Source of the DNA: Chrysemys picta bellii
Lineage: Eukaryota > Chordata > Testudines > Emydidae
DNA length: 64,000 nt
Reading direction: 5' to 3'
Assembly (NCBI RefSeq): GCF_011386835.1
Contig: NC_088800.1
Location: forward strand, 55,457,439 to 55,521,438
Part shown: piece after piece, positions 46,000 to 58,145 of the stretch
How positions within the stretch are numbered: position 1 is the stretch's first letter
Layout: every line of letters starts with the position of its first letter
Translations under genes and position numbers: made by a program
The notes under the pieces: generated by a model
What the model saw: only the letters and a program-made list of their open reading frames with translations
Told to the model about the DNA's origin: nothing
Databases searched by the model: none

Positions 46000-46309
46000 G
46001 CAATTAACATAGAATGAATGAGGGGCAGTTTTATAAGTGCTTGATTGGCTAGAAATCAACTCTCAAGTCGCGTGATATCTGCTGTTTTTCATAAAGCCCT
46101 AGCTCTTGGAGTCATGTGATTATAGAAGAATCTTGGCTTTCATTAAAAGGGCCAGGGTCCTGCCTTCATGCGTGTGGAGAAAAGCTGGAAGATGTGACTG
46201 ACCTCTCAGTGCTCAAACCCCACGAGGCCAATAAACGGAACCCACCACTGATTATTTTTTATCTCTCATGATTTGGGAGGCCTGGCTCATGAACTCTGAA
46301 CACTTAACA

Positions 46310-46580
46310 TGGAACATAAGAATGGCCACACTTGGTCAGAACAATGGTCCATCTAGTATCCAGTATCCTATCTTCAGACAGTGGCTGATGCCAGATGCTT
46401 CAGAGGGAATGAACAGAACAGGGCAATTACAGAGTGATCCATGCCCTGTTGTCCAGTCCCAGCATCTGGCAGTCAGAGGTTATGGGACACCTAGAGTATG
46501 GGGTTGCATCCGTGACCTAATAGTCAGTGGGACCTGTCCTCCATGAACTCCGTGAACCTGACTGTTCTTGTAACTGTCTG
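46310..46580 (-). mobile_element. CR1 LINE 3' fragment
   Basis: ACATAAGAATGGCCACACTT, ATCTTCAGACAGTGGCTGAT and GAGGGAATGAACAGAACAGG are the reverse complement of the CR1 3' end present in plus orientation at 47490-47630. Confidence 0.75.
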
Positions 46581-47265
46581 TCTGCATGGAGTCATTCCCT
46601 ACAGGACAGCATTTGTGGTGGTGTCCCATCCCAATTTCGGGGCAGAGATTCTATTCTGTGTCTAATACTGCCTGCCTTTTATAATCCCCCACCTGCACTA
46701 ATGACACTATGTATATAATATGGAATAATAAGGGGGAGTGCTGGTCATCTGCACTTTGATTCTATTACATGCAATCAGTATGTAATCAAAGGGCCCGGAG
46801 AATCAAATGGATCCATCTGTATCTGATTTGGAGTGTTTTTTGGGGGGTCATTTATGCTCTTGAAGGCCTCTGCCATCTGAACTGCCAGATTCTGTAATGA
46901 GGGGCATTTCTCTGCTCATGGCAGGGTCCCTATTCAACAAATGCTACTGCAACTGCAAGACTACAGCTCAGACCCAGGAGGGAAGGGACTAGACTGTGAC
47001 TGTGGGAACAGGACAGGATTTGGGATGGGGGAGGCATGTGGCTCACTGGGCATGTAGTGGGAATGCTTCTGTCTATTGCAGTCAGTCACTCAGCTCCCCA
47101 ATGCATGGAGAGCCCCCAGAACAGCTCAGCGGTGGCCCTGAGTGAATGAAACCAACCTCCGTCTAGGCTGCTGTGAGCATCCTGTTTATTTGGGGATTAC
47201 CTAGCATCTGGGAGAGCCTTCGGGGTGCTGGGGGAGCTGGAGTTCATTAGTGCAGTGTATGTGTG

Positions 47266-47267
<2 letters not shown>

Positions 47268-47297
<30 letters not shown>
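47268..47297 (+). repeat. (GT)n microsatellite
   Basis: About 14 GT units in a row, flanked by imperfect GT-rich sequence. Confidence 0.9.
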
Positions 47298-47489
47298 GCC
47301 ACACAGCTGCTAGAGTTTTACTGCCATGTTACAAAATGTTTTATTTTAGAACAAATTAAACCATGACTGATGATTCTTCTAATATATTAAATAAGGCACC
47401 AAAATATCCCACTGAGCCAGGATGGGCAGGGATGCAACCCCATGCTCTGAGTGTCGCTAGCCTCTATTTGCCAAAAGCTGGGAGTAGAC

Positions 47490-47630
47490 AACAGGGGATG
47501 GATCACTCGATGATTGCCTGTTCTGTTCACTCCCTCTGGAGCATCTGGATTGGCCACTGTCAGAAGACAGGATACTAGGTCAGCTGGACCATTGGTCTGA
47601 CCCAGTGTGGCCGTTCTTGTGTTCTTTATT
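47490..47630 (+). mobile_element. CR1 LINE 3' fragment
   Basis: GGGATGGATCACTCGATGAT, CTGTTCTGTTCACTCCCTCT and GGTCTGACCCAGTGTGGCCG are the canonical turtle CR1 3' end in plus orientation. Confidence 0.8.
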
Positions 47631-48811
47631 CCTTGTGACAGGAAAAAATGGGAAAAAACTAGTCATTTCTTCTCTCCCATGTCCATGATCTTTGTTACTG
47701 GAACGGGTTTCCTGCTACATCTCCCTTGCCCTCTAGGTGGCAGTGGAGACTGTTCGCATTCGGCTACGGCAGAGTTGGACACCTGCACATAACCCTTGTG
47801 CCAGGGGGTGTCAGCAGCACCAAGGGCTGGGTTCTATATCTAGGGGTTCTTCTTAACATTACAAAACCAGATCCGGCTCAAGCCCCTACCTAGAAATCTG
47901 GGGAAACTACCCCCCGCCCACACACACACACACACTCCCGGGCCCGTAAAGAGGCAAAGCAAACGTTCATTAATAGGGAGAGGGACCTCTGCATGAATTT
48001 GGGGAAACCCCGCACCAATGAGTCAAAAGCGTGCAAACAATAAGTAACCTCCCACCCCACCGTATCCTTTGCCTCTGTTTTCTACCTTGCCGTGTGGAAG
48101 TCCGACAGACGAATATTCCTTTAACACAGCACTCCGCTTTCCCTCTGCTGTTCCCCATTCACAACTGGTTGTCCCAGGTCAGCGTAGTCCCAGAATTCAG
48201 GGGAGCATTCACATGGGTTCACCACCCACCCCTGATGGGGTCAGGGGTCAAGCAATGCCTCTACTGCTACCGCTGCTACTGCTGCCTGCCACTCACTGCT
48301 GCCCCTGTGTCTAGCTGTGATGCCACATTCTGAATTTCCACCACTTAACCCAGTTCTGAGTGATTTCACCAGGCGGTAGGGAACCTGACTGCTGCTGCAA
48401 CCTCTGGGCTGTCTGTCATACCAGGTCTAAGGTTCAGCCCCCTGGACCTATCCATCAGTGATTTTAGCCCTAGCGATCACTCAGGAGAAACAAAGACTCT
48501 CGATTCATTTGGATGAGCTCTATCTTTAAACACTGGAGGGGGGGTGTCAAATATGATCTAAACTACCTACACAGAATCCCCACCACCACCTAAGAGCATC
48601 TGTTCCCATCTCCCTCTGCCTTTCACTTGCATTTAGCATCACAACCCCCTGCTACAGTTAGGGTGACTGCCTTAGTCAAGGCATGATAAATACAGTTCTG
48701 CTGCCTCTTATTCATACAATCAGGATAACAACATTTCCTCACTCCTGTGTTCAAAGCTAAAGTGAATTTTAAACCAAAAGAGCTAAAACTGATCACTTTG
48801 GCAAAGCAGGC

Positions 48812-48868
48812 CTAGCTGCTGATCCCCTAGGCAGAGTAGGCGTGGCTATGCAAATACAGGCTATTCCT
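48812..48868 (+). repeat. 57-bp direct repeat, copy 1
   Basis: Identical over 57 bases to 50584-50640. Contains an octamer, ATGCAAAT. The two copies bracket 1.7 kb that includes the solo LTR at 48940-50019. Confidence 0.85.
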
Positions 48869-48939
48869 GAGGTCTTTCCCCCCAAGTTGATCAATAGATG
48901 GGAGGGAGAGCTCATTCAGACCCAGGCTTTTACACACCC

Positions 48940-50019
48940 TGTAACGATGCGGTTCTGGCGGGACCCAACTGAGAGTGCCAATTCAGGACAAATCGCTTAA
49001 AACAGGGCAGTTACAGCCCAAGGCTGGGGTTTTTCCACTTCTAAGGCAAACCAAACCAGCCAGACTAAGAGGACTTTGGTCTCACCCCACTGGCTAACCA
49101 CAAGTCACACAAGCAATTCCCTTATACACTCCAGTTTCCCAGTATCACCACTAGTGCCACTCGTTATGGGGACAAATGGTTATGAAAACCAATACCCCAA
49201 TAAAAGAAAAAAGGTTCTCTAGATCCCAAAGGACCAAGCCCCAGACCCAGGTCAATATACAAATCACATCTTGTTCACAAATCACGCTGTAGCAAATCCT
49301 TTAGAATCTAAAATCTAAAGGTTTATTCATAAAAGGAAAAAGATATAGATGAGAGCTAGAATTGGTTAAATGGAATCAATTACATACAGTAATGGCAAAG
49401 TTCTTGGTTCAGGCTTGCAGCAGAGATAGAAACTGCAGGTTCAGATCAAGTCTCTGGAATACATCCCCCCGCTGGGATGGGTCCTCAGTCCTTTGTTCAG
49501 AGCTTCAGTTTGTAGCAAAGTTCCTCCAGAGCTATGAAGCAGGATTGAAGAAAAGATAGAGGAGCTGCAGCAGCCTTTTATAGTCTTTTCCAGGTGTAAG
49601 AACATCTCTTTGTTCTTACTGTGGAAAATTACAGCAAAATGGAGTCTGGAGTCACATGGGCCAGTCCCTGCATACTTTGCTGAGTTGCAAGGCGTATCTG
49701 CCTTCTCTCAATGGGTCCATTGTATAGCTGATGGTCCTTAATGGGCCATCAAGCAGGCTAGGCAGAGCTAACACCAACTTGTCTGGGATGTTACCCAGCA
49801 GCATAACATAAGTTTGAAATACAGACAGTATAGAGCCAATATTCATAACTTCAACTACAAAATTGTTACACACATATAGACAGCATAATCATAACCAGCA
49901 AACCATAACCTTGTCTACGACAACTCATTTGACCCCCTTTATATAAGATTTGGTGCCACTACAGGACCTTGGTTGCAACCATGTTCTATATGGTCCCAGA
50001 TTATATCAATAACGTCACA
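48940..50019 (-). mobile_element. Solo LTR, 1,080 bp, with exact 5-bp duplication
   Basis: Minus orientation: begins TGTGACGTTATTGATATAAT, has TATA box GACTATAAAAGGCTGC at about 49573-49588, polyadenylation signal ATGAATAAACC at about 49320-49330, and ends CGCATCGTTACA. CACCC flanks it at 48935-48939 and 50020-50024. A retroviral-type LTR left after recombination of the two ends; no internal genes. Confidence 0.92.
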
Positions 50020-50583
50020 CACCCATACACACCTATATACATACACACCCTCACACACACACCTAGAGCCTGTCTGTACGTGTTTGATGCTGGCAGTAGC
50101 ACCTGCCTCTCAGCGATGTTGCCACATGCCCACAGCCAGCCATGTGGTGGTGCCTATGTTGGGTACCTAGCATCCCAAACTGGGGACCACACAGATCCAC
50201 AAATGCTCGTGTGCCGGTAGCTTTGAGACATTGTCCCCACTCCAGGGCAGCCCCTGCTGCTGAAAGACGTTGGTGCCAAAAGCTTTCCCTCTCCCAAGGA
50301 CAAGCTTCCTCCACATGAGCCTCAGTCCTGCCCTGGGGGAGACTCCCTGAGGAGTCAACACTTACCCATGTCTGGCAAAAAGTGTCTGTTAGTTTTGCAT
50401 CATTGAATGAAAGATTCAAATGGATTTTTAGTGGTATTATTTAAAACAAAACAAAACCAATTAATCTTAAACCTACAAAACAAGAGTTTTACAAACCAGG
50501 AGTGTTGATTTAGGTCCTCAAAACCTCACATATTTACACAATATATTTACACACACGTTCTCTTTTTCTTAACATCCCTTGTA

Positions 50584-50640
50584 CTAGCTGCTGATCCCCT
50601 AGGCAGAGTAGGCGTGGCTATGCAAATACAGGCTATTCCT
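50584..50640 (+). repeat. 57-bp direct repeat, copy 2
   Basis: Exact copy of 48812-48868, with different flanking sequence on both sides. Confidence 0.85.
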
Positions 50641-50744
50641 CTTAATTTAGACACACACCCTTACCCTTCCATGGGCTCAGGTATAACCTTACACTCTGTG
50701 GGTTTGTGGGGTCCTTTACCTTACACGGTAATATCCTAAAAAAG

Positions 50745-50870
50745 AACAGGAATACTTGTGGCACCTTAGAGACTAACAAATTTATTAGAGCATAAGCTTT
50801 CGTGGACTACAGCCCACGTCCACGAAAATTAATTTTCGTCCTAGCAAATTAAAACGTCCTAGCAAAATTA
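50745..50870. repeat. Half-site of the dispersed foldback repeat
   Basis: GGCACCTTAGAGACTAACAA, TTAGAGCATAAGCTTTCGTG and GGACTACAGCCCACGTCCAC match the family of 20014-20138. The second half is truncated. Confidence 0.6.
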
Positions 50871-51174
50871 ATTATGTAACAGACAGAATCTATCAAAGAA
50901 CCAGACAAGATCATACAGACAAACAACAGAGAAGTGACCATAAAGATAAAACAATAAAGAAATGAGGATTTCACAACCACAACTATTGATAAGTGATTTC
51001 TTGCCAGACAGAATGCTATCAAACTAAGTTTTCTTTAACCATCTTAAGATCTGTTTCTTTAGCTGGTGATAGTGGGTACTATTAGGACAGGATCTCCTTT
51101 TTACAGCCTGATATTATTACATTGTTTTAATGTAATTTAGATGGAATGTGAAGATGTGACTTCCTGCTTCTCAT

Positions 51175-51394
51175 GGTATGTCTTCACTAGCCACGTTAAA
51201 GTGCTGTCCTTAATGTGACTGTGTAATCCCAGCACTGTAAAAAACCCACCCCCACGAGGGGAGTAGCTACCAGCGCCTGTGCACTGTGAACTGCCACTTT
51301 ACAGTTCTGAAACTTGCAGCATTCAGGGGGGTGTTTTTTCACACCCCTGAGTGAGACAGTTGCAGCGCTGTAAAGTGGCAGTGTAGACAAGGCC
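51175..51394. mobile_element. Harbinger-like MITE
   Basis: Left end GGTATGTCTTCACTAGCCAC and right end GTGGCAGTGTAGACAAGGCC are inverted, and resemble the Harbinger terminus GGCCTTGGCTACACTTG. The interior contains TTGCAGCGCTGTAAAG and a TCAGGGGGGTG/CACCCCTGA hairpin. At 220 bp with no coding capacity it fits a non-autonomous Harbinger. Confidence 0.7.
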
Positions 51395-52414
51395 TTAGCT
51401 AATGGCTGCTGCTCTCCTAATATGGCTGCAGACAAAGGCTTTAGGCTTTAGAATATGGCTACAGGAAAAGGCCTTATCCTTATACCTGGCCCCCTCCTGG
51501 AAGACATCAGTGATGCCTTCCTCAGAGGGGGCGAGCGGCTGGCGACAGCTGTGGGCAGGTCTCTGCTAAAGAAACCAGCCCTGGACTCTAGAATCCCAAC
51601 CAGCTGTCGCCCCAGCCACCTCTAGCAGGGAGGGACCTTGGGGCTGGGTGTGGCAGGCCAGCTGCAGCAGGCCCACAGGACGGGAGCAGCACTAGTGCCA
51701 GAGAGGAGGAAGGTCCTCTCCGGATGCTGGGCATGGCTAGGAATGCTGAGCTCTCTGGTGCTGCTGACACACCTGCAGGCCCCAGAAGATGGGCAGGAAT
51801 TGCCATGCTCTGCGGCATGGGCCTGGGTGGCTGCTCCGTCCCTGTGACGCCTCTCAGTCCTTTTCCCTCCTCTGCTCAGCAGCTCTGTGCAGCCAGGAGC
51901 AGAGCTGGGTAGAAGGGTGAGGCTCCAGTGTCACCATCAGCCTGATGAAATCCAGCTCCACCCTAGCACCAGCCCCACGTGGAGCTGGCACTGGGCTCCC
52001 CCATTTTTCTCCCCTACTGGGGCCTGGAGGCAAGCTGGCGGAGAGGAGCTCCTCCTGGGGGAGGTAGCAGAGAGGTTGATTGGCAGGGGACGCTGACACC
52101 TGGTGATACCGTAAGTCCTCAAGCAGTTGTGGAGGGTGCCTGGCCAACGTCAACGTGAGCCACAGTCTTTACTCACCATGGCTCCTAGACTCACTGTAAT
52201 CAAATCTAACCTGCCCCTCTCCGTTATTCCTACGGCATCCACCACTGTGCCCAGCTGGCATCAGTAGCTGGCAGAGCAAGGCGGGCACAGAAACCACACC
52301 CCATCTCCCCAGGCACTGACCATGCCTTAGCAACCCACTTCCTTGCCACACAGCCCTGACGACGGCCCAGGGCTCTGGCTGTGCCCAACCAGGACCGTCG
52401 CTCAGGCGGGTGGG

Positions 52415-52500
52415 TATTATCTGCCCCAGTTACAGATGGGGTCGCCATGCACAGAGAGGAATTGACTTGCCCAAGGTCTGTAGCTGAGCTGGAGGCAAGA
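52415..52500 (+). mobile_element. MIR SINE relic
   Basis: CCCCAGTTACAGATGGGGTC and GAATTGACTTGCCCAAGGTC are MIR 3'-half signatures. Confidence 0.7.
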
Positions 52501-52929
52501 TCTGACTCACAGCCCCATCCCGTAAGCACCAGCCCATCCTTCCTTTGAGGTGTTGTATGTGCGTAGGCTTTGCAAGCACCAAGGGCAGGCACCTCCTGGA
52601 ACCTCCGCCAGGAACCTTGGCCCCAGATGTTGTCTGGGCCTGTACTAGATGGCCAGCCAGCACTGCGCAGTGCCAGACTGACAGCCTTCTGCTGCCCCTC
52701 CCTTCCCAGGGACATGCCAGCGTCTTGTCAGCTGTATTTGTCAATGATAATTGAACCCTGTCCTGCGAGTGTTGCCTGGGAAAGCACCCACACCTACAGG
52801 CATTACAACACCTGCTGGGCTGCTCCATTAGCAGATGAGTAAGAAAGGACGTGCTCAGTGGACATGTTCTATCCCTCCCTCCCCTGGCTCTTGTATCTGT
52901 TCAGCTCCTTGGGGCAGGGACTTGGTGGC

Positions 52930-53045
52930 CAGGGTGGCTAATGGTTAGATCTGGGTGCAGGAGTCCTGGAGTCTATTTCCAGCCCTGCCCGGATTCACTG
53001 TCTGACCTTGGCTAAGTCACTTAAGTCCAAATTGTCACAAGTGAT
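52930..53045 (+). mobile_element. MIR SINE relic, 5' half
   Basis: GGAGTCCTGGAGTCTATTTC, CAGCCCTGCC and TGACCTTGGCTAAGTCACTT follow the MIR consensus (tRNA B-box region into core). Confidence 0.7.
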
Positions 53046-54769
53046 CTCTCACTTTGGGTGTCCAGCTTTTTGTGCCTCAGGCCTGGGCTGAGTGGGAGCT
53101 CGTTCACTAGGAATCTAGGTACCTGAACATAAAAATCAAGGTCCCAAATTAGAGGCCATTTTAACAATGTGGGCGGCCTCAGCTCCTCCCTGTGGCAGTG
53201 GGAACAGCTTCCCCCTCCCTCACATGGGGCACATTAACATGCCCAGGGACTCTCAGGTGAGGTGGGGGAGAGGCAGAGCATGGTATGGCTCTGGCAGACT
53301 CACCAGATTTGGAGCCGGCGCCAATGGCCCTTTCAGAGGCTGTCCCATCCCAAGCGGGACTAAGGATCTGAGCTGTGAGCACGTTACAAACCTTAGCAAC
53401 TCAGCCCTGGAGTAACCCTCCAACTTCTCTGAAACTAGGCATTGAAACCCCTCCCCGGCTCCCAAAGTTCCTGGCCAGCCCGGGCTGGTCCTGCGGGATT
53501 CACGGGTTTAGAACAGATTCCCCTCCTCTGTGTCATGGGCTTTACTGCAACATGGAGAAGCACAAGCAGGACCCAATGCAGTGAGGAGGGCACTTGACCC
53601 TGCCGGACCAGGCCCCAGGTGAGATGGTGCTGGTGCTTGGCCCTTGGCACAACAGTCCCAGGCACATGCAACTCGCAGTTCCTGCCTGACCAAAGGAGAG
53701 TGCACATGGACCAGCAGCTAAAGGAGCCACCCTCAGGGTGAGCCGGGAAGGAGGTGGGTGGGAGGATGTGGGTCCTTTTAAGTTGCTCACCTGCAGAGAC
53801 CAGATACAGGGCAAGTATTTTCCTTTCTCCACAGGGACGTCTCTGTAATAGAATCCTTCCACTCTAGGAATGCTATAGGGGTGTCTATGACTCCATAGGC
53901 CAAAGGAAAGCAGTTAGTGCACACAGGGGCAGAGGGTGCCCGATCCGCAGCAGGTGCGAGTCTACTCCAGTCCCAGCTACAGAGCAAGCTGCCAGGAGTG
54001 GGGCGGTTAGCTCTGGTGGTCCCGGGGGGCAGCCAAGGTGGCGACAGTCGTCACACACATCATAGGGGATTGTGGTTTACAGGTGGGATTGTCAGACTCA
54101 CTCAGCGTTGGCTTGACGCTGCTCCCCTTGGAGTTCCCGTTGGCTTCCACAGGAGCAGGATGGAGCCATATGTCATCAGAGGCAGTGGCGCTGACCGGAA
54201 GCGTTGCATACCACATCACAAACTGTGTGTCTACAGCAAAGGCCTGGAGCCAGACTGACTCTGCAGCCCTTGTCAAACACTAGCCACAGGAATATGGGTC
54301 AGGGAGCCACAGGCTGGGGGAAAACCGTTCAGGAAGAAGCCCTAAAGCTTCACCACTAGCCTGATGTGATGGTGCGGAGCCAGCCCTGCTTTCTTCCCAG
54401 CACGTGGTGTCTCTCAGAGCCCTTGGGAAGGGAGAGTGCAGAAGGGAGGGATGGAGATTGTGGAGATGGTGAGAGGTGGGTAAAGCAACTGATGGGGACC
54501 TTTGGCCAGTTCTGAGCATGGTGAGAGGCTAAGAGGAATGTGACTGGGGTCAGGACACTCACAAGCAGCCTGCCAGAGCAGTGACTGGTCAGCTGATGGG
54601 ACCTGTTGATGGCACAGTCAAATCTAGTAGAGAGCAGGGAACCCAGCAGGGCCCAACCCCAGTAGGGAGCAGGGCGACATGCCAGGAGGTGCCTGGCAGA
54701 GCCAGGGAAGGAAAGTGAGTGTGTGCTGGTTGGAACCGTGCAAGCTACTTGGAGGTACCTGCATTCTGC

Positions 54770-54960
54770 CTCCTGTGAGAGGTAGTATGGCCTAGTGGAT
54801 ACAGAGCGCTGATCTACCGCTCCTCTGCCACTGGGCGACCTTTGACAAGTCGCTGTAGTCGCTCTTTGCCTCAGTTTCCCCACCTGTAGCATGGAGCTAA
54901 TGATACCCCCTTTGTAAAAGCGCTACAGAAGAGCTAGGTGTTACTATTACACTGGATGTG
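54770..54960 (+). mobile_element. MIR SINE relic, near full length
   Basis: GTAGTATGGCCTAGTGGATA, GACAAGTCGCTGTAGTCGCT, TTTGCCTCAGTTTCCCCACC and TTTGTAAAAGCGCTACAGAA follow the MIR order from head to 3' end. Confidence 0.8.
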
Positions 54961-56598
54961 GGAAGTGAGTGTTGGTCTCCGCTGGGCAGAACGAGGTGGC
55001 GAATTCCCCAGGGAGTGAGCGACTCAGAGCTCTCCACGTGTGATGTGTGGAGAAGAGCGCCACTCAGGTGTCTGTTCCCCTTGCTGGATGGAAGCTGGCA
55101 GGCTCACCTGAGGAGCGTGGGGCCCTGGGCATGAGAGTGTCAGAGTGGGTTTCTCCCAGGGGTTTTCACCCCCTCTCCTCTAGTGATGATGGTGCTGGGC
55201 TAAGCCAGCGGCACTCTTCTCTTTGGAGCAATCAGGGAAATTCAGATATTTCAATAGTCTCAGAGCTGGGTGGCTAATTAGCAGAGAGTAATTGTCCTGG
55301 TGGATTTGGCCTTCTGTTCGGCCTGCGGAATAACCACAGTCAGAGGTTGAGCTCCTTGGACTTAGCCTGTTGCTAGGGTTTGTGGGGGCCCGGGGCAGAA
55401 CAAGTGGGGGCCCCTCCCCATCCCTTCCACCTGCAGTCCCCCCGGCCTTCTTCCCTGCACTCCTGCCAGGCAGTAGGGTTGGGGCACAAGGGCTTCCCCT
55501 GCTCCCCAACAGGAGTGGTGGGGCGGAGCAGGGCAAGCCCCTGTGCCCTGACCCCATTCCCCGGCAGGAGTGGCGGGCAAGTGGAGTGGGGTTGGAGTGC
55601 CCATTTTTCTGGGGGCCCGCAATTGGCCAGGTTGGCCCAGTGGCTAATCCGCCACTGCCCGGGATTACACCATCATGTTTGCATTAGAATTGTTCCCTGC
55701 CAGGGAAGCTCCAGGTTCCTGATCAGGGCTCCCTTTGCAATACCAACTGGTACAGTCTTGGTTATTTGTCATTGGGCAGCTCAGGCACATGGTATTGTTT
55801 CTGTCCCTCCACCCCATTGGAGGAGTATGCCAGTGCTTTAGACACAGAAGAGGCCTGCCTGCTCAGGAGAGTTGGAAATTTGCTCTGTGTCAATAAAATT
55901 AATCTGTTGCTCCAATGCTACCAGGATGTGATTTTTTTGAACAAATTCCTTTGCATGAAGCTGTGACAATAAATATAGAAATGAGTGCGGTTCCTCCAGG
56001 GAGTGGCACCTACCTATAGAGAAACAGCCCATCTATGGGTGTATCTGCACTTAAAATGCCCCAAGAGATTTTTCACACCCCTGACGGATGTAGTTAAACA
56101 GATCTAATTTTCTAGGGTAGAGAGGCCTAGGTGTGGCAGATTGGCTCATTAGAGGAGATTAGCAAAATCCCTGGTTCCTCTACTTTGTGAGGCTAAGGCC
56201 TTGGCTACACTTGTGAGTTGCAGCGCTGTAAAGCCGCCCCCAGTGCTGTAACTCACTCCCCGTCCACACTGGCAAGGCATTTGCAGCGCTGTATCTCCGT
56301 GGTTGCAGCGCTGCATGTACTCCACCTCTTCGAGAGGAATAGCGAGTATTGCGCTGCCGTTGCAGCGCTGCGGCGCCAGTGTGGCCGCCCAATGCGCTGT
56401 GAATGGCCTCCAGAATTATTCGGCAGTATCCCACAATGCCTGTTCTAGCCACTCTGGTCATCAGTTCAAACTCTACTGCCCTGGCCTCAGGTAACCAACC
56501 ATGTGACCGACCCTTTACATGCCCCGTGAATTTTAAAAATCCCCTTCCTGTTTGCTCAGCCCGGCGTGGTGTGGAGTGCTATCAGCGAATCTTTCCAG

Positions 56599-57130
56599 AT
56601 GACTGTGCCTCCACGCACCAAGCGAGCCCCAGCATGGAGCAATGGCGAGTTGCTGGACCTCATCAGTGTTTGGGGGGAGGAAGCTGTACAGTCCCAGCTG
56701 CGCTCCAGCCGTAGGAATTACAATACCTTCAGGAAGGTATCAAAGGACATGATGGAAAGGGGCCATGACCGGGACGCCCTGCAGTACAGGATTAAAGTGA
56801 AGGAGCTACGGAGTGCCTACCGCAAAGCCCGCGAAGCAAACGGCCGCTCAGGTGCTCCCCCCGCGACCTGCCGATTCTACAAAGAGCTGGATGCAATACT
56901 TGGGGTTAACCCCACCTCCACTCCGAGCACCACCATGGACACTTCAGAGCCGGTGTGGGGGTGGGGAGGAGGAGGAGATGGAGGAGGAAAACGGGAGGGT
57001 GGTGGGCCGGATGGAGACACCCCGGAATCCCTGGAGCCATGCAGCCAGGAGCTCTTCTCGAGCCAGGAGGAAGGTAGCCTGTCACAGCGGCCGGTACTTG
57101 GTGGAGGACAAACAGAAGAGCAGGTTCCTG
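56599..57130 (+). CDS. Harbinger MYB-like gene, exon 1
   Basis: Carries the whole MYB/SANT-like domain and the acidic linker. Ends one base into an Ala codon at CCTG|GTAAGC. Confidence 0.85.
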
Positions 57131-58145
57131 GTAAGCGTTTTTTTTTCTTCGGGAAGGAATTTTTTCAGTGCGGGCTCTTTGGGAGAGGAGGGTTAGGCAT
57201 GCATGCCTAGATGCGGAATAGTGCATTGATGTGGTTTATCACATCGCGGTAATCGGCCTCGGTAATCTCCTCAAATGTCTCATCCAGAACGTGTGCAATG
57301 TGCTTGCGCAGGTTTATCAGGAGAGCCACTGTGGTCCTTGTCCCAGCCAGGCTAACATGTCTGCGCCACTGTGCCGTGAGGGGCGGGGGGACCATTGCTG
57401 CACACAGGCAAGCTGCATATGGGCCAGGGCGGAAGCCGCATTGCAGTAGAAGACCCTCCCTTGCTTCCCAGGTCACCCTCAGCAGCGAGATATCATCCAG
57501 GACGAACTCCTGTGGAAAATATTGGGACAGTGTTCAGTGTAGGTGCCACCTGAAGCTATTGGCTCTCCCCAAGGCACAGAAACTCAGAGGACAGTGCAGC
57601 CCTGAAACAATCAGTCCCCTTTACTCACCATTTTGAGGCTCCCATGGGATATGTGTGCTCTGTTTCGGACGGGAAAATTATGCTACTGTGTAGACCCTGT
57701 GTGTTTTCTACTCCTTAAGTGCGGGGGGAATCATTACTCTGTCTGGTATAAACAATGCTGCCTCTGTTAAATGTTGCATTTTACCTATACAGCTGCATCA
57801 ACCTTGAGACCTCAGCCGTCCCTCTTATCGCCTGCTCAGAGACTGCAAAGACTCAGGAAGAGACCACGAAAAAGCAAAGAAGACATGCTGCAAGAAGGGA
57901 TGCGGCAATCTATTAAAAAGAATGAGAAAGTACAGAATTGGAGGGAGAGAGAAAGCAGGATCCGCCAGGAAAACGCAGCGCACCGGCAGCAAAGCACGGA
58001 GCACCGGAAGCAAAGCATGGATCGGCTCATAAGCATCCTGGAGCACCAAGCAGACGCTATCCAGGAGCTCGTAGCCATGCAGAAGGAGCAGTACCGCAAG
58101 CGCAAACGCCACCCCCCCTACAGCCCTTGTCCCAAAACTCTTTAA
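56599..58145 (+). CDS. Harbinger MYB/SANT-like DNA-binding protein, two exons
   Basis: Exon 1 (56599-57130) and exon 2 (57793-58145) join in frame to 294 codons through CCTG|GTAAGC and ACCTATACAG. The N-terminus has a MYB/SANT-like (MSANTD type) DNA-binding domain at about residues 8-95 (APAWSNGELLDLISVWGEEA ... CRFYKELDAIL), then an acidic, Gly-rich linker, then a basic, coiled-coil-like C-terminus (RKRPRKSKED ... EHQADAIQELVAMQKEQYRK). In animal Harbinger elements this partner carries the transposase into the nucleus and to the transposon ends. I chose the Met at 56599 because it directly precedes the conserved PPRTKRAPAW; a Met 33 nt upstream is also in frame. AATAAA signals are at 58395-58400 and 58417-58422. 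No disabling change was seen. Confidence 0.88.
57793..58145 (+). CDS. Harbinger MYB-like gene, exon 2 with stop
   Basis: Starts after TTTTACCTATACAG, completes the Ala codon, encodes the basic coiled-coil C-terminus and stops with TAA at 58143-58145. Confidence 0.85.

Larger units (their letters stand above)
51400..56190. other. Gene-free or unassigned stretch between the LTR cluster and the Harbinger element
   Basis: Moderately GC-rich, with three MIR relics (annotated separately) and a G-rich repeat near 55375-55660 (GGGTTTGTGGGGGCCCGGGG). Minus-strand open stretches at 53787-53987 and 54007-54276 have splice-like borders, including CTGCAG|GTGAGC near 53790, but I recognise no protein family and do not call a gene. 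Confidence 0.4.

Noticed and set aside
56566..57210. Reading the MYB-like gene as one 214-codon exon
   Set aside because: The frame runs into intron sequence after CCTG|GTAAGC; exon 2 restores a coiled-coil C-terminus in matching phase, and PPRTKRAPAW favours the start at 56599.
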